A DNA stretch of 64,000 nucleotides from Pseudomonadota bacterium (GTDB taxonomy: Bacteria > Myxococcota > Myxococcia > Myxococcales > Myxococcaceae), in NCBI GenBank assembly GCA_023423535.1, contig JAFAFL010000032.1, forward strand, positions 248,001 to 312,000. The letters run 5' to 3'. Below are positions 35,587 through 43,574 of the stretch, piece after piece; the first letter of the stretch is position 1, and each line of letters opens with the position of its first letter. The translations under genes and the position numbers were made by a program. Under the pieces are notes generated by a model that worked only from the letters and a program-made list of their open reading frames with translations, was not told where the DNA came from and searched no databases.

Positions 35587-35714
35587 GGGCGGAGAATACC
35601 CGACACCTGCTGCTGTTCACGCTCCGCGCCCGGCCGCCATACGACCGGGAGACACTGGCAGGTGCGCGTCGCCTTGCCGCATGCGCGGTGCACACATAAC
35701 GTCGCCGCCCCTCC

Positions 35715-35721
35715 AGAGGAG
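35715..35721 (+). promoter_or_regulatory. Ribosome-binding site fixing a TTG start
   Basis: AGAGGAG ends 7 bases before TTG 35729. It selects this start, which begins directly before a lipoprotein signal sequence. The frame is open much further upstream without a good start signal. Confidence 0.6.
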
Positions 35722-35728
35722 CCAAGGC

Positions 35729-36787
35729 TTGGTCTCGTCGTCGAAGCAGCACCCGCGCCGCCTCCCGTCCCTCGTGTCCGCCGCCGCCCTCGGGCTCGGC
35801 GTGGCCGCGGGTCTCACCGGCTGCTCGGACCCCGTGGACAAGGCCGCCAAGGCCCGCATCTTCTCTCCCGAGGATCCGCCGCGCGCCGTCTCCTCCGCGC
35901 TCGAGAGCCTGCCGCCGCAGGACGCCGCCACCGACGCGCGCGTGGCCCGCCGCATCCTCGGCATGGGCGCCGCGGAGACGACCCAGCGGCTCGGCGCGCA
36001 CAAGTACCAGTCCACCGTCACCTTCGAGTGGACCCACGGACCGCGGGGCCTGAAGCTCGAGGAGGCCCGCACGCTGCTCGCAGGTCCCGGCGGCTACGAC
36101 GGCGACTTCCACGCCACGCTGGAGAACTCGCGCGACCAGGGCATGGAGGTCCTCCGCGCCGGTGGCCAGGTGTACGCCCGCAGCCGCTACGGCAAGTTCC
36201 GCCACCGCAGCCGCGACCGCGGCCTCGCCGAGCGCACCCGCGAAGAGGTCTTCGGCGCGCTGCGCGACGTGGACGGCCTCTTCGGCGGACGCATCCAGCT
36301 GCAGCCGAAGGGCACGGCGATGATCAACGGCCGCACCGCGTGGAAGTACGACGTGGTGCTCGGGCCCGCGCGCGAGGGCTCCGCCTGGCAGGGCGGCGGC
36401 GGCAAGGCGCTCCCCGAGGTCCAGTTCGCCCGCACCGGTGTGGACGAGGACACGAAGCGGCGCCTGCGCTTCATGCAGGAGCGCGAGCCGGTCACGCTCG
36501 AGGGTGAGCTCTTCGTGGATGCGGAGACCTCGGTGGTCCTCAAGAGCCGGCTCGGCGGCACGCTCACCGCGCCCGGCGAAGAGGGCGGCAAGCTCGGGCT
36601 GCGGATCTCGATGACGTCGTCGATCACCGACATCGGCCGGGACCCGAAGCTCGCGGCGCCGAAGGACTTCCTCCCCGACGCGGACAAGCCCCAGGGCGTG
36701 GCCGATGCGCTCGATGCGTTCGGCATCCCGCGCGGGAACAAGTCGGCCGACGTGGGCGCTGCGCTCGAGCCCGAAGACGAGGGCTGA
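35729..36787 (+). CDS. Lipoprotein of unknown function
   Basis: 352 residues, TTG start with AGAGGAG at 35715-35721. Signal with lipobox LTGC, Cys32. The mature part has a basic helix-rich middle (SRYGKFRHRSRDRGLAERTREEV) and a beta-rich C-terminal half (VTLEGELFVDAETSVVLKSRLGGTL) that may be a sheet for binding a partner or lipid. No family recognised. It is divergent from the MopE-like gene (142 bases). Confidence 0.72.
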   Translation: MVSSSKQHPRRLPSLVSAAALGLGVAAGLTGCSDPVDKAAKARIFSPEDPPRAVSSALESLPPQDAATDARVARRILGMGAAETTQRLGAHKYQSTVTFEWTHGPRGLKLEEARTLLAGPGGYDGDFHATLENSRDQGMEVLRAGGQVYARSRYGKFRHRSRDRGLAERTREEVFGALRDVDGLFGGRIQLQPKGTAMINGRTAWKYDVVLGPAREGSAWQGGGGKALPEVQFARTGVDEDTKRRLRFMQEREPVTLEGELFVDAETSVVLKSRLGGTLTAPGEEGGKLGLRISMTSSITDIGRDPKLAAPKDFLPDADKPQGVADALDAFGIPRGNKSADVGAALEPEDEG

Positions 36788-36898
36788 CCGGCGCGCCTGC
36801 TGTCACCGGTGTCACCGATGCCCCTGACGCAGGTGTCGCGAGGACCGCTGAGCCGGGCGGCGTGCTGCCGTAACCGCCCGTAATCGTTGGGCCCTTCG

Positions 36899-36914
36899 TG
36901 GCACCGGCGTTGCT
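36899..36914 (+). promoter_or_regulatory. Sigma-54-type promoter element
   Basis: TGGCACC then four bases then TTGCT (consensus TGGCACG-N4-TTGCW, one mismatch). The -24 GG and -12 GC are both present. The predicted start of transcription is about 36925, two bases before ATG 36927, so the mRNA would be nearly leaderless. Confidence 0.55.
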
Positions 36915-36926
36915 CAAGCGTGGGGC

Positions 36927-37469
36927 ATGGCCCGCGCCGCCGTGCTCCTTCCGACACTCCTCCTCGTCCTCGGTGCGCTTGCGCCGGCGGGGGCGCGCGC
37001 GGAGGGGGTGGAGCGCCGGCTGAACCTCGGGCTTCCGGTGGGAGCCTTCGCGGCCACCGCGTTGCAGCCGAACGCGCCGCTCTACGGCACCGCGCTGGCG
37101 GTGGACTGGGACTTCGCCCGCGAGGGAAGCCTCTTCAGCCTCGGCGGGCACCTCGCGCAGAGCAGCGTCTTCACCGAGGCCACGCCATTGCGCGTGCGGG
37201 TCGGGCCGCGGCTGGGACTCTTCCGGCCCTGGGCCGGCGTGGGCGCGAGCCTCCTGCTCCCGCTGGCGCGCGCGGAGGAGGACGCGGCGCTGCCGTTGAG
37301 GCTCGGTGGAGAGGTCAGCGCGGGCGCGGAGCTCGCGCTGGGCCGGCGCTTCTACGTCGGGGCGGAGGCGCGGCTGCAGTCCTTCGCGCTCGACGCCGAG
37401 GACGGGATCTTTTCGAGCGAGCGCCAGCGGGTACTCTCCACCTACCTCGGGCTCGGCGTGCGGCTGTAG
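36927..37469 (+). CDS. Exported outer-membrane beta-barrel protein
   Basis: 180 residues. Signal peptide 1-25 (cleavage after ARA). The mature part has about eight amphipathic strands (YGTALAVDWDFA, LFSLGGHLAQS, VRVGPRLGLFRPWAGVGASLLLPL, LGGEVSAGAELALGRRFYVGAEARLQSF) and ends in an aromatic/Leu strand TYLGLGVRL, the usual small outer-membrane barrel. No Shine-Dalgarno precedes ATG 36927, but a sigma-54-type promoter ends just upstream. Function unknown. Confidence 0.8.
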   Translation: MARAAVLLPTLLLVLGALAPAGARAEGVERRLNLGLPVGAFAATALQPNAPLYGTALAVDWDFAREGSLFSLGGHLAQSSVFTEATPLRVRVGPRLGLFRPWAGVGASLLLPLARAEEDAALPLRLGGEVSAGAELALGRRFYVGAEARLQSFALDAEDGIFSSERQRVLSTYLGLGVRL

Positions 37470-37501
37470 AGCAGGCGTCCAAAGGGCCCTCCGCCGAAAA
37501 A

Positions 37502-37529
37502 TTGACCGACCCCTGCCGGTCGCTACCAT
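37502..37529 (+). promoter_or_regulatory. Sigma-70-like promoter with inverted repeat in its spacer
   Basis: -35 TTGACC (37502-37507), spacer 16, -10 TACCAT (37524-37529), for the gene starting at 37597. GACCG (37504-37508) and CGGTC (37517-37521) form an inverted repeat inside the promoter, an operator-like position. Confidence 0.55.
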
Positions 37530-37596
37530 CCCCAATGGTTGCGGCCCAGCCGCATCGCACATGCGCGGGCGTTCAGTGTCCGCCGGAGGAGAGCAG

Positions 37597-37974
37597 ATGG
37601 AGCGGAAGTCGTCCGGTTCGGTCGCGGTGGCGGTGACGAAGGAGGAGGTGCGTTCGGCGCTCGGGCGCGCGCGGACGCTGACCTCCGAAGAGGAGAAGAC
37701 GGTACGGATGCGGCACGGTGTCTCCGCGCCGAAGCTCGACGCGCCGTTGCCCCGCGCCGCCGCGGGCAACGATGAGCTCGAGGACGAGCTGCTCGTGATC
37801 GAGATGCAGCTCATGCGCGCGTGGAAGCGCCGCCTGCAGGAGCAGAAGGGCCTCGCCACCGCCGCGCAGAAGGCGCCGGCCACGGGCGTTGCGGTCGCGG
37901 TCGCGGAGAAGCCGCAGGTGGGCTCCTCGCGCACGAAGGACAAGATCGTCCGGGCGCTGCGGAAGAAGAAGTAG
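37597..37974 (+). CDS. Small basic hypothetical protein
   Basis: 125 residues from ATG 37597 (GGAGGA 6 bases upstream). It starts MERKSSGSVAVAVTKEEVR and ends SSRTKDKIVRALRKKK, with many Lys/Arg and an amphipathic middle helix (ELEDELLVIEMQLMRAWKRR). No signal peptide or membrane segment. It may be a nucleic-acid-associated or regulatory protein, which is inference from charge only. Its promoter has a strong operator-like inverted repeat, so expression is probably controlled. It converges with the vWA gene. Confidence 0.65.
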   Translation: MERKSSGSVAVAVTKEEVRSALGRARTLTSEEEKTVRMRHGVSAPKLDAPLPRAAAGNDELEDELLVIEMQLMRAWKRRLQEQKGLATAAQKAPATGVAVAVAEKPQVGSSRTKDKIVRALRKKK

Positions 37975-37987
37975 CTCTCCGCAGGCC

Positions 37988-39025
37988 CTAGAACGCGCGG
38001 GCCTGGCGCTCCCCGACGGTGCAGACGCCGTCCACGGGCGCACCGACCGCGCGGATGACGTCTTCGGCCGCGGGCGAGACGAAGGTGCCGCGCAGCTCGC
38101 TCTGCACCGACCGGACGATGGCGTGATCGAGCCTCGTCACGAAGTAGCAGGGGATGGTCGGATCCTTGTGCGCCTCGCCGATCCCCGAATCGTCGGTGAG
38201 GAAGATGTACCGCCCGCCGGTGAGCTGAGCGCTCGCGCGCATCGTGTACTCCGCGAGCTCGTCGATGCCGCTGGAGGCGACCGGATAGACGCGCACGTCC
38301 CGCGACCGCAGCTCACGCACCGCCGCCGCCATCGCGCCCGCGTTCTTGTCGTGGTGCGGCGCATCCGCGAGCCAGAACACGAGCCGCGCCACGTTCGCCC
38401 CGCCGCTCCACTGAAGCTGCTTCGCCGCCCAGTCCAACGCCGCGTCCGGCGCCTCCGGGAAGTCGCCTCCGCCCTCGGGCGAGAGCTTCGCCAGCTCGGT
38501 CTGGAACGCGGAGAGGCTCGTCTGGAACGCGCTGCCCTTCACCACGTACGAATCGCCCTCGTCCTTGTAGGCGACGAGGCCCCACCGCGTGCTCACGTTC
38601 GGGTTGCCGCTCTCGATGGCGGCGGCGATCGCGTCCACCTCCGCGGAGAGGTACCGCAGCTCGTCGCCCATGCTCGAGGTGGTGTCGATGACGAAGGCGA
38701 TCTCCAGCGCCGTCCTCGCGGTGCGCTGCTGCGCCGCAACCCTTGCGGCCTCCTGCTCCTCCGCGGTGAACGGCGGCATCCCCGGGCCCTGCCCGAGCGA
38801 GTCGCGGTAGCTCACGAACCAGTCGAAGTTCTCGTTGTCGTCCCACATGCCGGCGGTGAGCTGACCTGCCGCCGGGACCTGGTTTCCCGGAGCCGTCGTC
38901 GAGCCCTCGCCGGCAGCAGGCGGGAGTGCGCCGCCGCTTCCGCCCCGCCCGTCCGCGCTCATCGGACTGCCCCCACATCCGACGAGCACCAGCACGAGCC
39001 CGACACCAAGGAGCTGCCGAACCAT
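37988..39025 (-). CDS. vWA-domain lipoprotein
   Basis: 345 residues from ATG 39025 (GGGAG upstream). Lipobox LVGC with Cys17. A von Willebrand factor A domain occupies about residues 120-330: MIDAS DTTSSMG (near residue 136), GLVAYKDEGDSYVV, and VFWLADAPHHDKN. The metal site is intact. Such surface vWA lipoproteins act in cell contact or as subunits of envelope complexes. No MoxR ATPase lies nearby. It is on the same strand as, and downstream of, the M3-like peptidase gene. Confidence 0.87.
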   Translation of the reverse strand: MVRQLLGVGLVLVLVGCGGSPMSADGRGGSGGALPPAAGEGSTTAPGNQVPAAGQLTAGMWDDNENFDWFVSYRDSLGQGPGMPPFTAEEQEAARVAAQQRTARTALEIAFVIDTTSSMGDELRYLSAEVDAIAAAIESGNPNVSTRWGLVAYKDEGDSYVVKGSAFQTSLSAFQTELAKLSPEGGGDFPEAPDAALDWAAKQLQWSGGANVARLVFWLADAPHHDKNAGAMAAAVRELRSRDVRVYPVASSGIDELAEYTMRASAQLTGGRYIFLTDDSGIGEAHKDPTIPCYFVTRLDHAIVRSVQSELRGTFVSPAAEDVIRAVGAPVDGVCTVGERQARAF

Positions 39026-39178
39026 GATCGACTCCCGCGAAGAGGTGAACGGGGAGAGCAGGCAAAGCCCGAGCCACCGCGCACGCCGCAGCATCCTCCG
39101 GCCGAGCGCCGGCAAGACACGAATTTCTGAGGTTCCGCGAGCCCGACGTGGCGGCGATGTCCGCCGGGCTCAGCGGCC

Positions 39179-40693
39179 TCAGCGGTTGAGCACCGCCACC
39201 AGTCGATCTCCCGCGCTGCCGAGCGAGAGCGGCCCGCCCGCGAGCATCTGCGCCAGGCCCTCCGCGTCCTCGCGTCCGCCGAGTTCGAAGAGGCCGGCGA
39301 GGAACTGACCTGTGGCGGGGTTGCGGAAGTAGTCGTCGTCGAAGCGCTCGCGCACGAGCCGGTGGAGGAGCGCATCGAGCGCCCAGCCGCGCAGGTAGCG
39401 CGCGCCGTACAGCTGCGGATCCACGTCCGAGAGATAGAGACCCTGCGGCACGCGCACGAAGAGCGCCGCCTCCATCAGCGCCTGGTACTCGCCCGCGAGC
39501 GCAGGTGACGGTCCGCGCCGGTAGAGCTCGAGCTCGTAGAGCAGCCGCGCCGCGTGCCTGCGCAAGAGGCCCAGCTCGTTCAGCGCCGCGATGCGCACCG
39601 CCTCCTTCGCCTGCTGCGGCGTGAGGCCGAGGTAGCGCCGGTGCCACTTCTCCTCGAGGAGGAAGTGTCCGAAGAAGAAGGCGAAGCCCTCGGTCACCGA
39701 CGCGTCGCCGAGCCTCCGGTCCTCGACCGGCGCGGACTTCGACACGTGCGCGAAGTGCAGCGCGTGGCCGAGCTCATGGAGGAGGCAGAGGTAGTCCTCC
39801 ATGCCCTGGCCGGGCCGGAGCGAGAGCCTCACGTCGTCGGGCACGCGCACCGCGGCGACGAAGGGCCGCGTGCTCTTTCCCTCGCGCGCGTCCGTGTCCA
39901 CGCGCAGCCGGCCGTGTGCGGAGGGATGAAAGCCGAGCTCCTCCACGCTGCGGCGGGCGACCGCGAGCAGCTCGCGCTGCGGGAAGTGTTCGAGCATCCA
40001 GGGCGCGACGCCGAGCCGCAACAGGTCGTGCCGGGAGGCATCGCCGGAGGGAAGCGGACGCACCTTCGCGTCCACCTTGCGCAGTGCGTACGCGAGCACG
40101 TCGCGCCACGCGTCTTCGGTCGTCCGCAGCAGCGCCTGCGCCGCCTCGGCCAGCGGCTGAAGATCGATGCCGGTCACGTGCTGCCGCAGCGCCAGATAGG
40201 AGGGCTGGCCCAGCGCCCTTGCGGTGTCGAAGGCGCTCTCCACCCGGCGCGCGAAGGGACGGGCGTGGGAGAGGAGGAACTCGCCCAGGGCGCGTTCGGT
40301 GGCGCCCCGGAGGAGACGGTCAGCCTCCAGCGGGAGCGTCGCGGCGGCATCGCGGACCGTGCGGTTGCCGTGTGGCGTGGCGACCTCGCCCTGTCGTTCG
40401 AGCCGCGCGATCTCCACGCGCGCGGGACGGCTTCGCACCTCTTCGATCTGCGTGGCCACGAGCTCGCGCAGACGGCGCAGGCGGCGCTTGTCCTCTTCGG
40501 TGGCGCGGGCGTGGCCGAGCGCCTCCTCGAGCATCACGTAGCTCTCGCTGCGCGAGAGGTCTGCGTGGTCCTCGTAGAGCTCGTCGAGCGGGAGGCCGGC
40601 GCCGAGGCCCGAGCCGTGACGGAAGTGCGCTTCGGCGAGCTCGGAGAGGAACGGTTCGACGCGGGCGCGGAGCGAGGCGACGGTGACTTCCAC
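39179..40693 (-). CDS. M3/M2-like zinc metallopeptidase
   Basis: 504 residues from GTG 40693. An alternative ATG at 40735 adds 14 residues and would leave only 10 bases to the divergent gene. An all-helical zinc peptidase fold with HELGHALHF (His306, Glu307, His310) and the third ligand Glu335 in SVTEGFAFFFG, as in the M2/M3 (thimet-type) superfamily. The length is shorter than thimet peptidases (about 680), more like the compact bacterial M3-related family. No signal peptide, so it is probably a cytoplasmic oligopeptidase. Confidence 0.83.
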   Translation of the reverse strand: MEVTVASLRARVEPFLSELAEAHFRHGSGLGAGLPLDELYEDHADLSRSESYVMLEEALGHARATEEDKRRLRRLRELVATQIEEVRSRPARVEIARLERQGEVATPHGNRTVRDAAATLPLEADRLLRGATERALGEFLLSHARPFARRVESAFDTARALGQPSYLALRQHVTGIDLQPLAEAAQALLRTTEDAWRDVLAYALRKVDAKVRPLPSGDASRHDLLRLGVAPWMLEHFPQRELLAVARRSVEELGFHPSAHGRLRVDTDAREGKSTRPFVAAVRVPDDVRLSLRPGQGMEDYLCLLHELGHALHFAHVSKSAPVEDRRLGDASVTEGFAFFFGHFLLEEKWHRRYLGLTPQQAKEAVRIAALNELGLLRRHAARLLYELELYRRGPSPALAGEYQALMEAALFVRVPQGLYLSDVDPQLYGARYLRGWALDALLHRLVRERFDDDYFRNPATGQFLAGLFELGGREDAEGLAQMLAGGPLSLGSAGDRLVAVLNR

Positions 40694-40745
40694 GCGGGGG
40701 AAGATAGCGCCGCCGTTGCGGACGTCGCGTGGCATCTTCGCGGGC

Positions 40746-41675
40746 GTGAAGCGTCGCACGTTCAAGGTGGAGGGCGAGGCGCCGGTGCGGCTACTGCGCG
40801 CGGTGCAGGAAGGGCTCGGCGTGGAGGCCGCCGAGGCGCGCGCGTTCATCGAGCGCGGTGCGGTGTACGTGAAGGGCAGGCGGGCGCAGGACGGCGGCAT
40901 CGCGGTGAAGCCCGGCGAGCCGGTGACGGTGGTGGTGGAGGAGAGCGGTCGTGACGCGCGTTCGCTGCGTCCGGAACAGGCCACCGCACTGGGCCTGCGC
41001 GTGCTCTTCGAAGACCGGGACGTCATCGCGGTGGACAAGCCGGCGGGCGTCGTGGCGCAGCCCACGCCGGGCGGAACCGAACGGTCGCTGCTGGAGCTCG
41101 TGTCCGAGCGGCTCGGTGGTGAGGCGGGGCTCGTGCACCGGCTCGACCGGCAGACCTCGGGCGTGACGATCTTCGGCAAGCATCGAGACGCGACCAGTGG
41201 CCTTGCGCGCGCCTTCCGCGAGGGCACCGCGAAGAAGCGCTACCTCGCGGTCATCCCCGGCGGCGTGTTGAAGGAGAGCGAGGGCGTGGTGGACCTGCCG
41301 CTCGCGCGCGATCCCACGAGGGTCGGGCGCTGGCGCGCGGTGGCGGGCGGGACCGGGCTCTCCGCGGTCACCCGCTGGGAGATGCTGCACGACGGCGGCG
41401 AGGGCTCGTTCGCGTTGGTAGCGCTGTTCCCGCAGACGGGCCGCACGCATCAGCTGCGTGCCCACCTGCGCGCGTTGGGAGCGCCGATCCTCGGCGATGC
41501 GCTCTACGAGGGTCTTCCCGAAGCTTCGGACGGGAAGGCGCTCGTGCTGAAGGCGCCGCGTTGCCTCCTCCACGCGCAGCGGCTGTCGCTGCCGCACCCG
41601 CGCAGTGGAGAGGTGCTGACGATCGAGGCGCCGCTGCCGGAGGACCTCAAGCCGTTCTTCGCGGGCGGCGCATGA
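40746..41675 (+). CDS. RluA-family pseudouridine synthase
   Basis: 309 residues from GTG 40746. An N-terminal S4-like RNA-binding stretch (residues 15-70) is followed by the RluA catalytic core: VDKPAGVVAQPT, the catalytic Asp134 in HRLDRQTSG, then ARAFREGTAKKRYLAVI and PQTGRTHQLRAHLRALG. It isomerises uridine to pseudouridine in rRNA or tRNA. The exact target cannot be inferred from these motifs. It is divergent from the M3-like gene. Confidence 0.92.
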   Translation: MKRRTFKVEGEAPVRLLRAVQEGLGVEAAEARAFIERGAVYVKGRRAQDGGIAVKPGEPVTVVVEESGRDARSLRPEQATALGLRVLFEDRDVIAVDKPAGVVAQPTPGGTERSLLELVSERLGGEAGLVHRLDRQTSGVTIFGKHRDATSGLARAFREGTAKKRYLAVIPGGVLKESEGVVDLPLARDPTRVGRWRAVAGGTGLSAVTRWEMLHDGGEGSFALVALFPQTGRTHQLRAHLRALGAPILGDALYEGLPEASDGKALVLKAPRCLLHAQRLSLPHPRSGEVLTIEAPLPEDLKPFFAGGA

Positions 41676-41685
41676 CGGCTGACGT

Positions 41686-42753
41686 CTAACGGATTCGCCC
41701 GAGCAGCTCCTTCGCGGCGTCGGCGAGCATCGGATCGGCGGAAGCGGCCTCGAGCACCTTTTTCGCGCGCGCGAGGGCCTGCGGCTCGAGCGGTTCGATC
41801 GCGGTGAGGGCCGCCTCCTGCGCGGTCTGATCTCCGCCGGGCTTGAGCAGCTCACCGAGCCGCTTCGTCGCCTCGCCCAGGAGCCCGGGCGCCGAACCTC
41901 CGAGCCTCAGCGCCGCTGCGGCTGCCGTCGCGGCCACGTCCACCGACGCATCGCCGAGCGCGGCGCGCAGGCCGGCCTCGATCTTCGGCGAGCCCTCACC
42001 GCGCAGCCCGAGCACCGCCACCGCCTGCATCCGCACCGCCTCGTCGCTGTCGTCCAGCGCCGAGAGCAGCGCCGCCTCCATCGACTCGCCGGGCGCCTCC
42101 TTCGGCACCGCGACTTCCGTGCGCCGCGCCTCTTCCGTCACCGCCCGCAGTGCGCTCAGCGCGAGGAACCTGCGCTCGGGCCGGCCCTTGCGGATCTCCC
42201 CCCGAAGCGCCGGCACCGCGAGCGCAGGTGCCGTCATCGCCACGCCCGCCAGGGAGTCCAGCGCCGCGTGGCCAACGCGCTCGTCCGCGTCGTCGAGCCT
42301 GTCGATCAGCCGGGAGATCACGTTCTCGTCCACGTCCACCAGCCGCCCCGCCGCGCTCGCCGCCGCGCGCCGGACGGGCCACGCCTTGTGGGTGAGCGCC
42401 TCGAGGATCCGCGGCGTCGACTTGCGATCCACCCGCGCGAGGTTCGTCCACAGGAGGGTCACGTCCTCCAGTTCCGGGCCCTCCTCGGTCATCGTCCACA
42501 GCGCCTGCACCGTCGCTTCGTGCGCGCGCTTCGCCAGGCCCTCCGAAGGCCACCACGCCGTCTGCAGCAGCTCGAGCAGCTTTGCACGCGGGGCGCCGGA
42601 CGCTTCGGGGATGCGCTCGATCATCAGCTCCGCCGCGCGCGAGCTGAGCGACTCGTGCTCCGAACCCAGCGCCTCCGACAGCACGCCGTACGCTTCATCC
42701 GCGCCCTCGTCCCCCTTCAGGAGGCTGTCGAGGTGATCCGCAAGTGCCCGCAT
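41686..42753 (-). CDS. HEAT-repeat protein
   Basis: 355 residues from ATG 42753 (AGGTGAG 5 bases upstream). Nearly all helical, with repeated 30-40-residue helical pairs: LTHKAWPVRRAAASAAGRLV, LDDADERVGHAALDSLAGVA, LDDSDEAVRMQAVAVLGLRG, all of HEAT/PBS-lyase type. No catalytic motif and no membrane segment. It is a scaffold or adaptor by architecture. It has a short upstream gap (101 bases) from the divergent LysM gene. Confidence 0.82.
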   Translation of the reverse strand: MRALADHLDSLLKGDEGADEAYGVLSEALGSEHESLSSRAAELMIERIPEASGAPRAKLLELLQTAWWPSEGLAKRAHEATVQALWTMTEEGPELEDVTLLWTNLARVDRKSTPRILEALTHKAWPVRRAAASAAGRLVDVDENVISRLIDRLDDADERVGHAALDSLAGVAMTAPALAVPALRGEIRKGRPERRFLALSALRAVTEEARRTEVAVPKEAPGESMEAALLSALDDSDEAVRMQAVAVLGLRGEGSPKIEAGLRAALGDASVDVAATAAAAALRLGGSAPGLLGEATKRLGELLKPGGDQTAQEAALTAIEPLEPQALARAKKVLEAASADPMLADAAKELLGRIR

Positions 42754-42854
42754 TCTCTCACCTTTCGGCGGAGCGGTGCGCCATCCGCAACCTGTCCGCC
42801 GGCTGGACGATAACTCAGGTGCGCTGTACCGTTTTCGCAAACCATGAGGAAGTC

Positions 42855-43475
42855 ATGAGCTACCAGATCCGTTGGGGAGACACCTTGAGCGGCCTCGCGC
42901 GGCGCTTCGGCACCACCGTGCAGGCGCTGGCCCGCGCCAACGGCATCCAGGACGTCAACCGCATCTTCGCGGGCCGCACGCTGCGGATCCCCGGGCGGTC
43001 GGACAGCTTCGGCGCCCAGCCCGCCGGCAACACGAACACGGGCGGCACCCGCACCGGCGGCGTCCGCGAGAACGCGCCCTCGAGCGGCAACGTCTCGTCG
43101 TCGTTCGGCGCCAACGCGTCGCGGCTGGCGAGCGCGGCCCGCAGCGTGGCGCTCTCCATGAACACCACCGGCTGGTGCGCGCGCGGCGTCGGCAATGCGC
43201 TCGACCGGATCGGGATGAGCGTTCCCCGCCAGCCGTCGGCATACATGTACGCGAACGTTCTCGCCCGCGACCCGCGCTTCCGCGAGGTCCGGCTGAGCCA
43301 GGCGGAGATGCGCAACCTCCCGCCCGGCGCGATCATCGTCCACCCGTCCGGTTACCGCGGCGCCGGCAGCCCCCACGGCCACATCGCGGTGACGCTCGGT
43401 GGCGGGCGCGAGGCGAGCGACCACGTGCAGACGCTCATCACCAGCCCCAACGCGCGCGTGTTCATCCCCCGGTAG
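42855..43475 (+). CDS. LysM plus CHAP-like protein
   Basis: 206 residues from ATG 42855 (GAGGAAGTC before it). A LysM at residues 3-46 (SYQIRWGDTLSGLARRFGT, then NRIFAGRTLRIPG) binds peptidoglycan. A Ser/Gly/Asn linker follows, then a CHAP/NlpC-like C-terminal domain with Cys108 in GWCARGVGNAL and His176 in SPHGHIAVTLG. No signal peptide or membrane segment is seen, which is unusual for a peptidoglycan-acting enzyme. Amidase or endopeptidase activity is inference. Confidence 0.82.
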   Translation: MSYQIRWGDTLSGLARRFGTTVQALARANGIQDVNRIFAGRTLRIPGRSDSFGAQPAGNTNTGGTRTGGVRENAPSSGNVSSSFGANASRLASAARSVALSMNTTGWCARGVGNALDRIGMSVPRQPSAYMYANVLARDPRFREVRLSQAEMRNLPPGAIIVHPSGYRGAGSPHGHIAVTLGGGREASDHVQTLITSPNARVFIPR

Positions 43476-43522
43476 TCGCGCGCGTCGGGTCGGTTCGTTC
43501 AGCCCCAGCTTCAGCTTCAGTG

Positions 43523-43563
43523 AAGGCCTCGGCACCCTCAGGGCGCCGGGGCCTTTCCTTTTT
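43523..43563 (+). terminator. Intrinsic terminator after the LysM gene
   Basis: An 11-bp stem (AAGGCCTCGGC / GCCGGGGCCTT, one G-T wobble) with a loop of 11, then TTTCCTTTTT. It is 47 bases after the stop at 43475 and just before the stop of the convergent lipoprotein gene (43575). Confidence 0.75.
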
Positions 43564-43574
43564 CGCGGGCTGAC

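Noticed and set aside
40693..40735. Alternative ATG start of the M3-like peptidase at 40735
   Set aside because: It would leave only 10 bases to the divergent synthase gene and adds residues unlike the family; GTG 40693 kept as the start, though uncertain.
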